54,134 bases of DNA from an uncultured Eubacteriales bacterium (GCA_900317095.1 ONFL01000067.1:1-54134), one strand, 5' to 3'; positions 26,301 to 35,117 are shown, counted from the stretch's first letter. A program made the numbers and translations. Notes: generated from the sequence alone by a model not told the origin.

Positions 26301-26481
26301 TATTGTAGGAAGAGGAAGCTTCCCCGTAGAGAGCAAAAACGATCGCGTCAAAGATTGTTGTCTTGCCGGCTCCCGTATCACCCGTCACCAGAAATAGATT
26401 TTGATTGGTCCTGGTAAAATCAATGGTATCCGGACCGATATAGGAGCCGAAGGCCTGCATGGTAAGCCTGACCGGTCTCAT
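23308..26481 (-). CDS. sbcC: Exonuclease subunit SbcC (Rad50-like)
   Basis: 1057 residues. N-terminal ATPase half has Walker A GDTGAGKTT; two long coiled-coil arms flank a zinc hook CPVCG near residue 530; the C-terminal half has the signature LSGGESFMAALSLALGM and the Walker B MMFIDEGFGSLD. SbcC with SbcD forms the Mre11-Rad50-type nuclease that opens hairpins and blocked DNA ends. The start overlaps the sbcD stop by four bases, so the proteins are coupled. Length and order are normal for the family. Confidence 0.95.
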   Translation of the reverse strand: MRPVRLTMQAFGSYIGPDTIDFTRTNQNLFLVTGDTGAGKTTIFDAIVFALYGEASSSYNKKEGVLLQSQFAPLRLEPYVELVFSDGPEHELYTVRRVPRHLRRKKNREGILETTGSVTLIMPDGSEFPAKETDRKLEEIVGLTKDQFMQVAMIAQGEFMELLRAKSDDKKIIFRKLFGTGIYQSIVEELADRHRSMQKEIDELDAACMTEVSHVQIPPEYPQKEPLLDLQEKILSRQTAWLDEFMPGLADLYSWLKMRQKDAAAGLQQARAKRDQIRDRVSEGSQVLSLYAQLETAGQQIEDCRRQEADIEKSRILAEKLHKAGRIQPLYQRSVEERRLLDQLRRDLQEKEQRLPVLDQALEEIKKEHEICREHTARAAADLSRMEEKVQRARLLFQRIAAGADEVRTLADRDRKAAQALTRVLEEAEELEKTRRQGQKRRGELEGAGQALSQWQLERQAADLIDQDVIEMKRLQEDLVQKENVADKAREDYRRCSLLFEQQNREYEQSRSIFLNEQAGILAGQLVPGKPCPVCGALEHPHPAVSSHTQKAPSRQELEELAEKVSQLRGRQEKLSGYAGRTGAAADASRTAFEEIQVRLRGSLTARSVLSGQTAGFEQLIAAAEEYSRQLDAEGELLKARAEELKNIQAELENADRRKIQLASREAAVREEKAAAGQALSAARANLQELQAEKEYDSAEQAEEELRSARKRVEELQMAEKEARSREQQAAAQLEQTRSLIDRWSREIPQRDRTAAGYEQDYRQALQDAGIEEAEWKELTERFDSKAEQELQESIRSWQQTLNQAQGRFDSAREALAGRPRPDLDKAREELFAAEDTLSSLLDVSSGLQSILTSCQQALRALRPMQQKRLQMVRRDSRLDHLQRMLSGKISGSRMDLETFVQRWYLGRILDMANRRLWDMSAGQYALRMVDEVDAGRGRNRGLDLMVYSTVTGKVREVRTLSGGESFMAALSLALGMADEIRMSSPSVSLDMMFIDEGFGSLDDHSRDQAVRVLEEMAGGSRLIGIISHVSELKSQIEDQLIVTKDEKGSHARWQIS

Positions 26482-27641
26482 CTCAGCTTCACCTCCTGTA
26501 CACTGCTTATCACATCCCGCAGAATATCTTTTTCTTCTTCATCCATTTCACCGAGAAAGGCGCTGCAAAGAGCAAAAGGGTCCACACTGCCAACAGGTCC
26601 GGCCGCCTGGGCACCAGCATAATCCGGCTGCCACTGGTTTTCCCGGCGCACTTCCAGCAGACGGGGAAAAGCCTCAGCCAGCCTCTGCTGCAGGTCTGAT
26701 TCTCCGGCAGGAGCTTCATCGCAGAGAGTCAGTGAGACATAGTCCGTACATGCCTGATCCAGTACCTGGGGCAGACAGCCCCGGATCCTGCGGATCTGCC
26801 GCAGGGGGAGAAGGGGGATCACCCGGGTCTTTACAGGAGAGGACTTCTCTCCCATCTCCACCAGGATGATGCCCTTGGACTGACCGGCTTCACTGACAGA
26901 ACAGGCCAGAGGAGTCCCGCAGTAGCGCCGGCATTCACTGCCAACTTTCATCGGCTTATGGATATGCCCCAGCGCCGCGTAGTCAAAGCGATCCAGGACA
27001 TCCGCTCTCACGGCATCTATATTCCCTGCTATGCGGATCTCCGAATCCGTTCTTTCTACCTGATCAGCGTCCTTGCCTTCCGGTAAATAGAACTGGTGGC
27101 TTACCAGGACATTGCGCTGGCTGGTATCTATCTCTTCCATTTCCAGCAGCCGGCGCAGGCTGGCATCATAGGAAAGATTACTGCCATTTTCATCCGTCCC
27201 CACCACCGCCTTGACCATGGAGGGCCGCACAAAGGGAAGCAGGTAGAAATGGACCGGCCCGTAGGCATCCTCCAGGGTCACCCTGGCAATATGCTCCCCT
27301 TCTCTGCGCGGCGGCTGCCCGATCAGATAGACATCCTCCCGGGAAAGGATCCGCCGGAAGCAGTCTAAGCGGGGTGCGCTGTCATGATTGCCGCTGATCA
27401 TCATTACCGGCATGCCCGGAACCGCTTCGTGCAGGTGGGAGACAAAAGCGTCAAAGAGCTCCACCGCGTCTGCTCCCGGAACGGCCTTGTCATAAATATC
27501 GCCGGCGATCACCATGGCATCCGGTTTTTCCTGCGCTGTTATACGGATGATCTCATTTAATATATATTCCTGATCCTCCCGCAGATCCCGCCCCATAAGT
27601 TTCAGCCCGATGTGCAGATCCGACAGATGAAAAAATCGCAT
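26478..27641 (-). CDS. sbcD: Exonuclease subunit SbcD (Mre11-like)
   Basis: 387 residues, a calcineurin-like metallophosphoesterase. Metal-binding motifs in order: FHLSDLHIG (DxH), VIAGDIYDK (GDxxD), MMISGNHDS (GNHD), VLVSHQFY and LGHIHKPM. It is the nuclease of the SbcCD complex. Start at 27641 (MRFFHLSDLH) because the upstream open frame to 27701 has no family resemblance; a GGGGG run precedes the ATG. The C-terminal capping part (about 300-387) is more variable. Confidence 0.95.
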   Translation of the reverse strand: MRFFHLSDLHIGLKLMGRDLREDQEYILNEIIRITAQEKPDAMVIAGDIYDKAVPGADAVELFDAFVSHLHEAVPGMPVMMISGNHDSAPRLDCFRRILSREDVYLIGQPPRREGEHIARVTLEDAYGPVHFYLLPFVRPSMVKAVVGTDENGSNLSYDASLRRLLEMEEIDTSQRNVLVSHQFYLPEGKDADQVERTDSEIRIAGNIDAVRADVLDRFDYAALGHIHKPMKVGSECRRYCGTPLACSVSEAGQSKGIILVEMGEKSSPVKTRVIPLLPLRQIRRIRGCLPQVLDQACTDYVSLTLCDEAPAGESDLQQRLAEAFPRLLEVRRENQWQPDYAGAQAAGPVGSVDPFALCSAFLGEMDEEEKDILRDVISSVQEVKLR

Positions 27642-27666
27642 TCTAAACCCCCTGTTCTGATGAATA

Positions 27667-29880
27667 TTACTGCGCCCTGAGTGGCAGCTGATGCGCCTCA
27701 TCCACGACCAGGCCGGTATCCTTATTATAAACTACAATATTGAAACCGCTGCGGTTTCTGCTGTATTCAATTCCGTTGATAATGATGGAGCTTTTATTGC
27801 CGCTGTCAAAACCGGCACTGTAGAGCGACGCTGCCGTGCCATTGGAAAATGTATATTTGAGATAGACATCCTCGCCTGCACACTGCTCCTGTATCTGTTC
27901 TCCGTCAATAACCGCGCAGTAGGACCAGCGGTAGTTATCAGAAAGATCTTCCGAAAGGCCCAGGGCCTTCAGCTGCTGCCGCGCCGCGGCTGCCTGGGAG
28001 GACGCGTCATCCCGCACAGAGATCAGCACCGCGTAGTTTTCCGCCAGCCCTGCCAGCTTCTCCAGATATCCATGGGAAGACATCAGCTCCAGATTACCGG
28101 AACCGCTGACCAGATCCTCATGGACATTGTCATTTGTATCCACTACAGAGACTGTGATCACGCTTTCTTCCGTCCAGTTTTTAAGATCCAGATCGGCAGT
28201 AAAACGATCTCCTTCCTTCTTTAGCTCCACTGCCTGCGCTTCCTTGTCCGGGCTCTCCTGATATTCAACAGAAACGGATTTCACCTGATCGTTCATATCC
28301 CCGAACCACATGCTGAACTGATACTGGTCCTGCCCTGTCCGCGTAAAGTAAGTGTTCTCATAATTTACAAGTTTTTCCCGGGTGGCAGCGATCAGAGACT
28401 CAGAATGGAGGTCAACAGCCTCCTTTTCCTTCATGAAGGCTGATCTCATCTGCAGGTCCGCGTTCAGCCTGGCGTATCCGTATGTTTCCAGAAGTGTCGG
28501 CTGATCAGAAAATAAATTGGTTCCCAGTCCCAGCCGGTCTCCTTCTATCTGCGCGCCCAGGGCTGCCAGGGTCGTCGGAAAAGCATCCATGGTGCTGTAA
28601 ATTCTGGACTTTTGCGGATTCTCTTCCTGGACCGCAGAATTGATATAAGCGGTATAGACTCTGCGCTGATAAGCGCCGGGAACATCCTTGCAGAAATCCT
28701 TATCCATGGTAGGATGGTCGCCGCTGATCACGATCGTCGTATTTTCATAAAAATCCTGCTCCTGGATCCATTTTACGAACTGAGCCACCTTTTTGCTGGA
28801 GCAGGCAAATACATTCGCGTACTGGTTATCCCCGAAGGTATGCGGACAATCCTGGCACAGATAGCCGTCCTCGAAATGTGTATCCACCGTCAGCAGTGTG
28901 AGATTAAATGGCTGATCAGACGCTGCCAGCCGGGTCAGTTCTTTTTTGGCGAACTCAAAAAGCTTTGCGTCTTCAAATCCCCACCAGACCTTATAGTCCG
29001 GGGCGATCCATTTCTCCCGGACCGCATAATTATAATCCTCTATCTCATAATTGCCATGCTGGGAAAAATACATATCCCTGGCCCCGAAGGCCGCGTCAGA
29101 CCCGATCAGAAGATGCTGCGAGTAACCATTGTCCGCCAGAATATCCCCCAGGGTGCGGATACCGGGAAAGAAAGATGTCTGGGTCTGCATATCATCAGCT
29201 GCTATGCTGGTCTTCAGGGGCAGACCGCTTGTCTGCGCAAACATGGCTCCCATGGTCCAGGTGCTGCCCAGAAGGCTGTAAGCGCCGTTGACATTTCCGT
29301 CTTCTCCGGAGAAGGATGTATTCTCCAGCGCCAGTTCTGTCAGCTCCGGGATCACATTTTCATCGAAGGCTCCGCCGTATTCCTTTGATGAGTAGGTTGT
29401 CTCCATGGATTCCAGGTAAATATATACAAGATTGCGTTTCTTCTCCGGCATGGTGATCAGGTCATTGTCCGGCTCCACGTAATTCTCCGCAATAAAATCC
29501 GAATCACTGCGTATATTTTTTATCCAGCTGAACAGACCCATCTTTGTGTCCAGGATATAAATGCTGATGGCAAGCAGGCAGACCGGCAGCAGGATCCGCA
29601 GGCTCTTTGTCAGCCTCACGGCCGGAGATCTCCTGAAAAAGAAGCAGAGAAGTATAAAGATCACGGCTGACGGAACTGCACAATGCCAGATAAAGGACGC
29701 GATCATTCCCCCTCCGGTCCCCTGCAGAGGCGCTGTGATCTGAAAGAGGATCTCATCCATGGTCAGGCTGCTCCAGGTCCGCACGGCCCATAGCACACTG
29801 GTAAAGATCAGCAGGGTCAGAAAGAGGAATATATACAATAATATAGAAACAGGCAGCGGAAATGATTTTTTCTTCTTCAT
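27667..29880 (-). CDS. LtaS/MdoB-like membrane phosphoglycerol transferase-type sulfatase
   Basis: 737 residues. Three membrane helices in the first 125 residues, then an extracellular sulfatase/alkaline-phosphatase-fold domain (about 140-470). Cues are VYIYLESMETTY (metal-binding Glu), the conserved Thr/Ser region before FAQTSGLP, GSDAAFGARDMYF and VISGDHPTMDKD with the metal ligands DH. Relatives transfer glycerol phosphate (lipoteichoic acid or glucan decoration). The long C-terminal extension (about 480-737), with beta-sheet-like sequence, is unusual for plain LtaS. The start is ambiguous: ATG 29880 is used, a GTG at 29892 is possible. Substrate unknown. Confidence 0.8.
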   Translation of the reverse strand: MKKKKSFPLPVSILLYIFLFLTLLIFTSVLWAVRTWSSLTMDEILFQITAPLQGTGGGMIASFIWHCAVPSAVIFILLCFFFRRSPAVRLTKSLRILLPVCLLAISIYILDTKMGLFSWIKNIRSDSDFIAENYVEPDNDLITMPEKKRNLVYIYLESMETTYSSKEYGGAFDENVIPELTELALENTSFSGEDGNVNGAYSLLGSTWTMGAMFAQTSGLPLKTSIAADDMQTQTSFFPGIRTLGDILADNGYSQHLLIGSDAAFGARDMYFSQHGNYEIEDYNYAVREKWIAPDYKVWWGFEDAKLFEFAKKELTRLAASDQPFNLTLLTVDTHFEDGYLCQDCPHTFGDNQYANVFACSSKKVAQFVKWIQEQDFYENTTIVISGDHPTMDKDFCKDVPGAYQRRVYTAYINSAVQEENPQKSRIYSTMDAFPTTLAALGAQIEGDRLGLGTNLFSDQPTLLETYGYARLNADLQMRSAFMKEKEAVDLHSESLIAATREKLVNYENTYFTRTGQDQYQFSMWFGDMNDQVKSVSVEYQESPDKEAQAVELKKEGDRFTADLDLKNWTEESVITVSVVDTNDNVHEDLVSGSGNLELMSSHGYLEKLAGLAENYAVLISVRDDASSQAAAARQQLKALGLSEDLSDNYRWSYCAVIDGEQIQEQCAGEDVYLKYTFSNGTAASLYSAGFDSGNKSSIIINGIEYSRNRSGFNIVVYNKDTGLVVDEAHQLPLRAQ

Positions 29881-30003
29881 GGGCTCGTTCACTCCGGCAA
29901 AGCAAATGTTTACAGCAGTTGTACAAGACCCATTATATCGTAAATTTTATTTAATTTTTACTTTTACTTTGTATAAATTTTACATAACCCGGCCCGTCCC
30001 CGT

Positions 30004-31413
30004 TTAGCCCAGGATCCGCTGCAGATTTTCCAGAAACTCAGGGTAATAGGCGGTAAAATTATGGTCCCAGGGAACCAGGAACAGGAGGAAACCGTTCAGT
30101 ACAGTCCACACTGTAAGACAGGCAGCGGCCGCCGTCAGGATCCGGCTTTCTCTCTGACCGGATGTTTCGAAGGCAGATGCCGTGATCATAAACAGCTGAA
30201 TGGCGGCCAGATAATTATAATCCATCTTATAGCGTTCCAGCTGTATGGGCGACATGGTCGTCTGCACGACTATGATCAGCAGAAAAGCTGCAAACATAGC
30301 CGCCAGCAGAGGGAGCAGGCTCTTCTGCTTCAGATCCCTTCTCACTCTCCTGGTCAGAATCAGAAGGCAGCAGAACATGACAGGAAATTCAAAAAATATT
30401 CCTGAAAATTGAAGATAAGGAAAGTGCTCTGACAGAGGCTGCAGGCCGAAAAGTGCTTCCCCGATTGCTGCCAGGGTCACAGGCAGGTTAAAATTCTTGA
30501 AAAAGCTTTCATAGTTCGACTGATCCGCCACCGTGATCTGATAGGTCTGTCCAAACTCAAAGGGGTTCTCAAAGCGGGCGTAATTGTAAGCCATCAGTCC
30601 GATCCCCACAAGGATATAAGGCAGCAGCAGACAGGCAAGGTGCCTGACCATTTCCCTCTTGTTCCCTCTGTACCTGCGTATCATGTGAACAGCCAGCGGG
30701 ATCAGGATCAGACTTGTGATCCCGATTGGAGGTCTGCAGCCAAAAACCAGAGCTCCAGACAGCGCTCCCAGGGCTGTGTAAATGCAGCTTCGCTTTGCTG
30801 ACAGACTCTCATCCAGGACCGCCCGGCACAGGAAATAAAGGCTCCAGATCTGAAAACAGATGCCGCCGGATATAGCCGTACAATAAAGAGCAGGTGCGTC
30901 CAAAATGTACCAGAAGCCGATAACACAGGAAGAAAGGAAAAGGAGATTGACCGCTCCGGGGGGCATTCTGCGGAAATATCTGCCGCTCAGATAGCGATAA
31001 AGAAGCAGGAGCCCCATGACCCCGGCTATAAAGAAAATCTGTGTTCCGTGAAAAGTAGTCAGCGGCTGCCCCGTCAAAGCCAGATAGGGCAGAAACAGAA
31101 GCAAGACTGGAACTATACCGAAATACATATAATAACGGCCTTTATAATAGGCATGATCCCACTGCCCCTTTGCTCCAGCTGCCTTTCGCGCGGCCGGATC
31201 ATAGGGATCCTCCAGCTGTTCCAGCTTCGGATCCACCGGATGATCTATCCACAGATGCCCCTCCATCAGGGACTGCGCCATTTCCTCATACTGATTGCGC
31301 TGGTGCGGTATCTCCCCGTTCCAGACAGGAGAAAGCGTCATGGCCCAGCATCCGATGACAAGATAGATAATTGCCGTAATCAGAAGATATTTGGTGATTT
31401 TTTTCTCTCTCAA
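30004..31413 (-). CDS. Polytopic membrane protein, GT-C glycosyltransferase-like
   Basis: 469 residues with about eleven hydrophobic helices. An early luminal-type loop with NQYEEMAQSLMEGHLWIDHP and a YMYFG motif recalls GT-C-fold integral membrane glycosyltransferases, which use polyprenyl-linked sugars, but I see no decisive catalytic motif. Located next to the LtaS-like gene on the same strand, so a role in envelope glycopolymers is possible. The start codon is TTG at 31413 with GAGGA eight bases upstream. Confidence 0.6.
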   Translation of the reverse strand: MREKKITKYLLITAIIYLVIGCWAMTLSPVWNGEIPHQRNQYEEMAQSLMEGHLWIDHPVDPKLEQLEDPYDPAARKAAGAKGQWDHAYYKGRYYMYFGIVPVLLLFLPYLALTGQPLTTFHGTQIFFIAGVMGLLLLYRYLSGRYFRRMPPGAVNLLFLSSCVIGFWYILDAPALYCTAISGGICFQIWSLYFLCRAVLDESLSAKRSCIYTALGALSGALVFGCRPPIGITSLILIPLAVHMIRRYRGNKREMVRHLACLLLPYILVGIGLMAYNYARFENPFEFGQTYQITVADQSNYESFFKNFNLPVTLAAIGEALFGLQPLSEHFPYLQFSGIFFEFPVMFCCLLILTRRVRRDLKQKSLLPLLAAMFAAFLLIIVVQTTMSPIQLERYKMDYNYLAAIQLFMITASAFETSGQRESRILTAAAACLTVWTVLNGFLLFLVPWDHNFTAYYPEFLENLQRILG

Positions 31414-31542
31414 ATCAGAATTCCTCGATTTTTCCTCTTATATTCTTCAAACTGCCCTACAACCATACTCCTTTTTTCTCTTTTAGGCAACATTCTCCAG
31501 GCAAAAAGTTTGTGCTGAATCACAATTTGCATATGGAAGTAT

Positions 31543-31576
31543 AAAAAAGTCCCGGGAATACATCCATTCCCGGGAC
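31543..31576 (-). terminator. Intrinsic terminator after the crotonase
   Basis: GTCCCGGGAAT is mirrored by ATTCCCGGGAC around a short loop and followed by six Ts on the minus strand, 42 bases beyond the crotonase stop. Confidence 0.92.
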
Positions 31577-31617
31577 CGATATCATCTTATTCGCATGTAA
31601 GTGATCTGGAAATCAGA

Positions 31618-32409
31618 TTACTTGCCGATGAAGTGCTTTTCCTTACCCTTGTTCAGGAATACGGTCATGCCTTCCTTCTTATCAGCAGTAGCGAAGGAAA
31701 GACCAAACAGGTTAGCCTCAAGCTGAAGACCTGCATCAAGGTCAACATCAAGACCAACGTTGATAGCCTGCTTAGCAAGAGTCAGGGACAGAGGAGCGTT
31801 CTTCATCATTCTCTTAGCCATAGCTTTGCAGTAGTCGATCAGTTCATCGGCGGGTACTACATGGTTAGCAAGGCCGATTCTGAATGCTTCCTGAGCATCG
31901 ATCATATCGCAGGTGAAGATGAGCTCTTTTGCTCTCTTCTTACCAACAAGACGAGGCAGTCTCTGTGTGCCGCCAAATCCGGGAAGGATGCCGAGGCCTG
32001 TCTCAGGCTGACCAAACTTAGCCTTTTCAGAAGCTACAGTAACATCACAAGCCATGGAGATCTCGCAGCCGCCGCCCAGTGCATATCCGTTAACAGCAGC
32101 GATGGTAGGGATAGCCATATCCTCAAGACGCTTGAAAGCCTCTCTTGCGAGCATACCCATTGTACGGCCTTCCGGAGCGGTTCCGTTAACCATCTCGGAG
32201 ATATCTGCGCCGGCAACGAAGGACTTGGCACCTGAACCTGTAAGGATGAGAACCTTTGCATCCTCGTCAGCTTCAACCTTCTGGAAAGCGTCGTTCAGCT
32301 CTGCAAGTGTCTCGCTGTTAAGAGCGTTAAGAGACTTGGGGTTGTTGATTGTTACAAGAGCGATGCCGTCTGCAACTTCAACTAATAAATGCTTGTAATT
32401 GTACTCCAT
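31618..32409 (-). CDS. crt: Enoyl-CoA hydratase / 3-hydroxybutyryl-CoA dehydratase
   Basis: 263 residues of the crotonase family. The oxyanion-hole motif GADISEM and GGGCEISMACD and the catalytic glutamates in CEISM and GQPETGLGILPGFGG are all present, as in clostridial Crt. It hydrates crotonyl-CoA or dehydrates 3-hydroxybutyryl-CoA in the acetyl-CoA to butyrate route. The rest of that route (thl, hbd, bcd-etfBA) is not in the window, so its pathway is inferred only from the family. A good promoter and a strong terminator frame it as a single gene. Confidence 0.88.
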   Translation of the reverse strand: MEYNYKHLLVEVADGIALVTINNPKSLNALNSETLAELNDAFQKVEADEDAKVLILTGSGAKSFVAGADISEMVNGTAPEGRTMGMLAREAFKRLEDMAIPTIAAVNGYALGGGCEISMACDVTVASEKAKFGQPETGLGILPGFGGTQRLPRLVGKKRAKELIFTCDMIDAQEAFRIGLANHVVPADELIDYCKAMAKRMMKNAPLSLTLAKQAINVGLDVDLDAGLQLEANLFGLSFATADKKEGMTVFLNKGKEKHFIGK

Positions 32410-32814
32410 TTCTTTAGTTCCTCCTAAAAAAAATCAATTATATTGACTCTGTATCTCAATGAATCAGAGCCTTGTTAATTTGACGTGTTAAATATATCAC
32501 AATCTATGTGTACTTGTCAAGAAAATTGGGGTTTATGCATGAAATTAACTAAATTTTGTGCATAACCACCATAATCGGAACGACTCTCGCTTCAGCGATA
32601 ATGATTTTTATTCCTTTTTTCGGATTAAGAATTCAAGTCAGATAAATTCCTACGGATAAAAAACAGCCATCCGTTTTAACGCTTAACTTTCATAAACTTT
32701 CAGTCTACTATAGAGGAAATCGCTTAACGATACAGACTCTCCCTTTCTATATAAGGAGCTGCGCTGTGCAGCCGGCTGTCCACAGGCCGGATCAGAAAGA
32801 AAAGAGGAATGAGA
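32410..32814. other. Divergent intergenic region crt / alcohol dehydrogenase
   Basis: 405 bases, AT-rich with no gene seen. It holds the crt promoter (32491-32520) and short inverted sequences such as TCGCTTCAGCGA (32586-32597) and ATCGCTTAACGAT (32719-32731) that could bind a regulator of the alcohol dehydrogenase side. Confidence 0.55.
32491..32520 (-). promoter_or_regulatory. crt promoter
   Basis: Minus strand perfect TTGACA, 18 bases, TATATT with an upstream TGA (TGn) extension, about 82 bases before the crt start. Confidence 0.65.
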
Positions 32815-33837
32815 ATGAATACTGCCTATAAATATTACTGCCGGGCCTTTCAGACAGGTATGAGGCTGGCCCTTCCCATCCTGCCCTACAGAAGCCCCAG
32901 ACTCCTGAAATCTGTCAGCCAGGTGCCGGGCTATATCAGGGAGCAGGCACCGGGCAGGACCATGATCATCATAGATAAGGGCTGTGAGGCAGCCGGCCTG
33001 CTGGCCATGCTGACAGCAGTTCTGGTCAGGGCCGGCCAGGATTATACTGTTTTTGATGAGACCGTGGCCAATCCGACGACAGATATCGTAGAGAAAGCCC
33101 GCAGGCTATACATAAAGCAGGGCTGTCGCTCTCTGATCGGGCTTGGAGGAGGTTCTTCCATGGACTGCGCCAAAGCCGTCGGCGCGAGGATTGCCCGGCC
33201 GGATAAGCAGCTGGGCCAGATGAGCGGGATCCTCAAGGTAGGGAAAAAGATTCCCTGCCTGATTTCCATCCCCACAACAGCCGGGACCGGATCGGAAGCA
33301 ACTCTGGCTGCCGTGATCACAGATTCACAGACGCGCCATAAATACGCTATAAACGATTTCCCCCTAATCCCGTCAGCTGCTGTCCTGGATCCGCAGCTGA
33401 CGCGGACCCTGCCAAAAAGCCTGACGGCCACCACGGGTATGGATGCCCTGACACACGCCGTAGAGGCTTATATCGGGCGCAGCACGACCGGCCAGACCCG
33501 GGCCTGGGCTGTGAAGGCGGTCAGGCTCATTTTCGCGAACATCCTGCAGGCATACAATGACGGCGATGATATGAAAGCCAGAGCCTGCATGCTGCATGCC
33601 GCTTTTTACGCAGGCGAGTCATTCTCCCAGTCCTATGTGGGTTATGTACACGCGGTTGCCCATTCACTGGGCGGCCAGTATGATATCGCACACGGCCTTG
33701 CCAACGCGGTCCTTCTCCCGATCGTCCTGGAAGCCTATGACAGCACCGTCTGGAAAAAACTCCATGAGCTTGCCGCAGCCGCCGTTATTTCCACGGGCAT
33801 CCTTTCCCGTCAGTGCAGGAACGCAGGAATAATCTGA
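32815..33837 (+). CDS. Iron-containing alcohol dehydrogenase, C-terminally truncated
   Basis: 340 residues; family members are usually about 380-400. The NAD-binding GGGSSMDCAK and the four metal ligands are intact with the correct spacing: Asp210, His214, His279 and His293. Sequence stops resembling the family after KKLHELAA at about residue 320, and the last 20 residues run out of frame into the neighbouring gene, so the final helices are missing. It would reduce aldehydes with NAD(P)H if functional. Start 32815 has GAGGA six bases before; an ATG at 32809 is too close to it. The gene overlaps the aldehyde dehydrogenase by 25 bases. Confidence 0.82.
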   Translation: MNTAYKYYCRAFQTGMRLALPILPYRSPRLLKSVSQVPGYIREQAPGRTMIIIDKGCEAAGLLAMLTAVLVRAGQDYTVFDETVANPTTDIVEKARRLYIKQGCRSLIGLGGGSSMDCAKAVGARIARPDKQLGQMSGILKVGKKIPCLISIPTTAGTGSEATLAAVITDSQTRHKYAINDFPLIPSAAVLDPQLTRTLPKSLTATTGMDALTHAVEAYIGRSTTGQTRAWAVKAVRLIFANILQAYNDGDDMKARACMLHAAFYAGESFSQSYVGYVHAVAHSLGGQYDIAHGLANAVLLPIVLEAYDSTVWKKLHELAAAAVISTGILSRQCRNAGII

Positions 33838-35117
33838 AAAAGCTTTACAGGATGGTAAAGGTCCATGAAGATGAAATAAATCTGGCTCTGCGCCAGGATC
33901 TGGGCAAGAGCCCTGCTGAAAGCTATATGTGCGAGACCGGCATGGTCCTGTCGGAGACCCGCTGGATGATAGAGCATCTGGACGGCCTCGTCCGGGAGAA
34001 GAGAGTTCCGACGCCCCTGGCCCAGTACGTGTCCCGCAGCTTTAAAAGCAGCACTCCCTGCGGAACAGTTCTCATCATGAGTCCCTGGAATTACCCGATT
34101 CAACTGACCCTGGAGCCGCTGGCAGACGCTCTGGCAGCCGGCAATACAGTCATACTCAAGCCATCTGCCTACTCTCCCGCCGTCTCTGCCGTCCTCGACA
34201 GGCTCCTGAGCAGGACATTTCCCAAAGAACTCGTTGCTCTCGTCACCGGAGGACGGGAGGAAAACCAGAGCCTGCTGGACCAGAAGTTTGATCTGATCTT
34301 CTTCACCGGTTCCCAGCAGGTGGGTAAATATGTCCTGACAAAGGCCGCTCCCCATCTGACGCCGGTCGTCCTGGAGCTGGGCGGCAAGAGCCCCTGCATT
34401 GTGGACAGCAGTGCAAAGATCCGCCTGGCAGCCAGGCGGATCGTCTTCGGCAAATTCCTCAACTGCGGACAGACCTGCGTGGCGCCGGATTACCTGCTGG
34501 TCCAGCAGAGTATTCTGCCGGATCTGCTGGACGCAGTCAAAAAAGAGATCGTCCGCCAGTTCGGCAAAAATCCCCTGGAAAATCCCGATTACGGCAAGAT
34601 CATCAACAGGAAGCATTTCGACCGCATCAGCGGCCTGATAGACCAGAATGTGGCCTTCGGCGGACGGACAGACCCGGAGCGCTTAAAGATAGAGCCCACC
34701 CTGCTCTGCCCCGCTTCCTTTGACAGCCCGGCTATGGGCGAGGAAATATTCGGACCTGTGCTGCCTGTCCTCACATTCAAGAGTCTGGGAGAAGTACCGC
34801 TCCTGCTGCAGGACAGGCAGAAACCCCTCGCTCTGTATATGTTTTCGGAAAACAAGAAGAATATCCGTTATATCCTGGACCGCTGCCAGTTCGGCGGCGG
34901 CTGCATAAATGACTGCATCATCCACCTGGCTACCAGCGCCATGCCCTTCGGCGGTTTCGGAGAAAGCGGCATGGGATGCTACCACGGCCGGGAAGGCTTT
35001 GAGACATTCTCTCACAGCCGCAGCATCGTAGACAAAAAGACCTGGCTGGATCTGCCCATGCGCTACCAGCCCTACACGAAGATCCATGACCAGCTTGTGC
35101 GGCTGTTCATGCACTAA
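33813..35117 (+). CDS. Aldehyde dehydrogenase, N-terminally short
   Basis: 434 residues beginning at a GTG; relatives are about 455-460. Motifs: PWNYP (Asn93), VLELGGKSP (Glu188), NCGQTC (Cys222, the nucleophile) and the C-terminal cluster of class 3 ALDHs (SGMGCYHGREGFETFSH). The frame stays open upstream to about 33766 and there reads SRRYFHGHPFPSVQERR, which looks like the lost ALDH N-terminus without any ribosome site. With the truncated alcohol dehydrogenase before it, a deletion across the intergenic junction is the simplest reading. Catalysis would oxidise aldehyde to acid with NAD(P). Confidence 0.82.
   Translation: MQERRNNLKKLYRMVKVHEDEINLALRQDLGKSPAESYMCETGMVLSETRWMIEHLDGLVREKRVPTPLAQYVSRSFKSSTPCGTVLIMSPWNYPIQLTLEPLADALAAGNTVILKPSAYSPAVSAVLDRLLSRTFPKELVALVTGGREENQSLLDQKFDLIFFTGSQQVGKYVLTKAAPHLTPVVLELGGKSPCIVDSSAKIRLAARRIVFGKFLNCGQTCVAPDYLLVQQSILPDLLDAVKKEIVRQFGKNPLENPDYGKIINRKHFDRISGLIDQNVAFGGRTDPERLKIEPTLLCPASFDSPAMGEEIFGPVLPVLTFKSLGEVPLLLQDRQKPLALYMFSENKKNIRYILDRCQFGGGCINDCIIHLATSAMPFGGFGESGMGCYHGREGFETFSHSRSIVDKKTWLDLPMRYQPYTKIHDQLVRLFMH

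Noticed and set aside
25288-26397. 369-codon plus-strand frame opposite sbcC
   Set aside because: Entirely antisense to a gene with intact SbcC motifs; Leu/Gln-rich composition typical of antisense frames.
32470-32500. Rex-like redox operator near crt (TTGTTAATT...GTGTTAAA)
   Set aside because: The two halves are not inverted as in the Rex consensus, so it is not supported.
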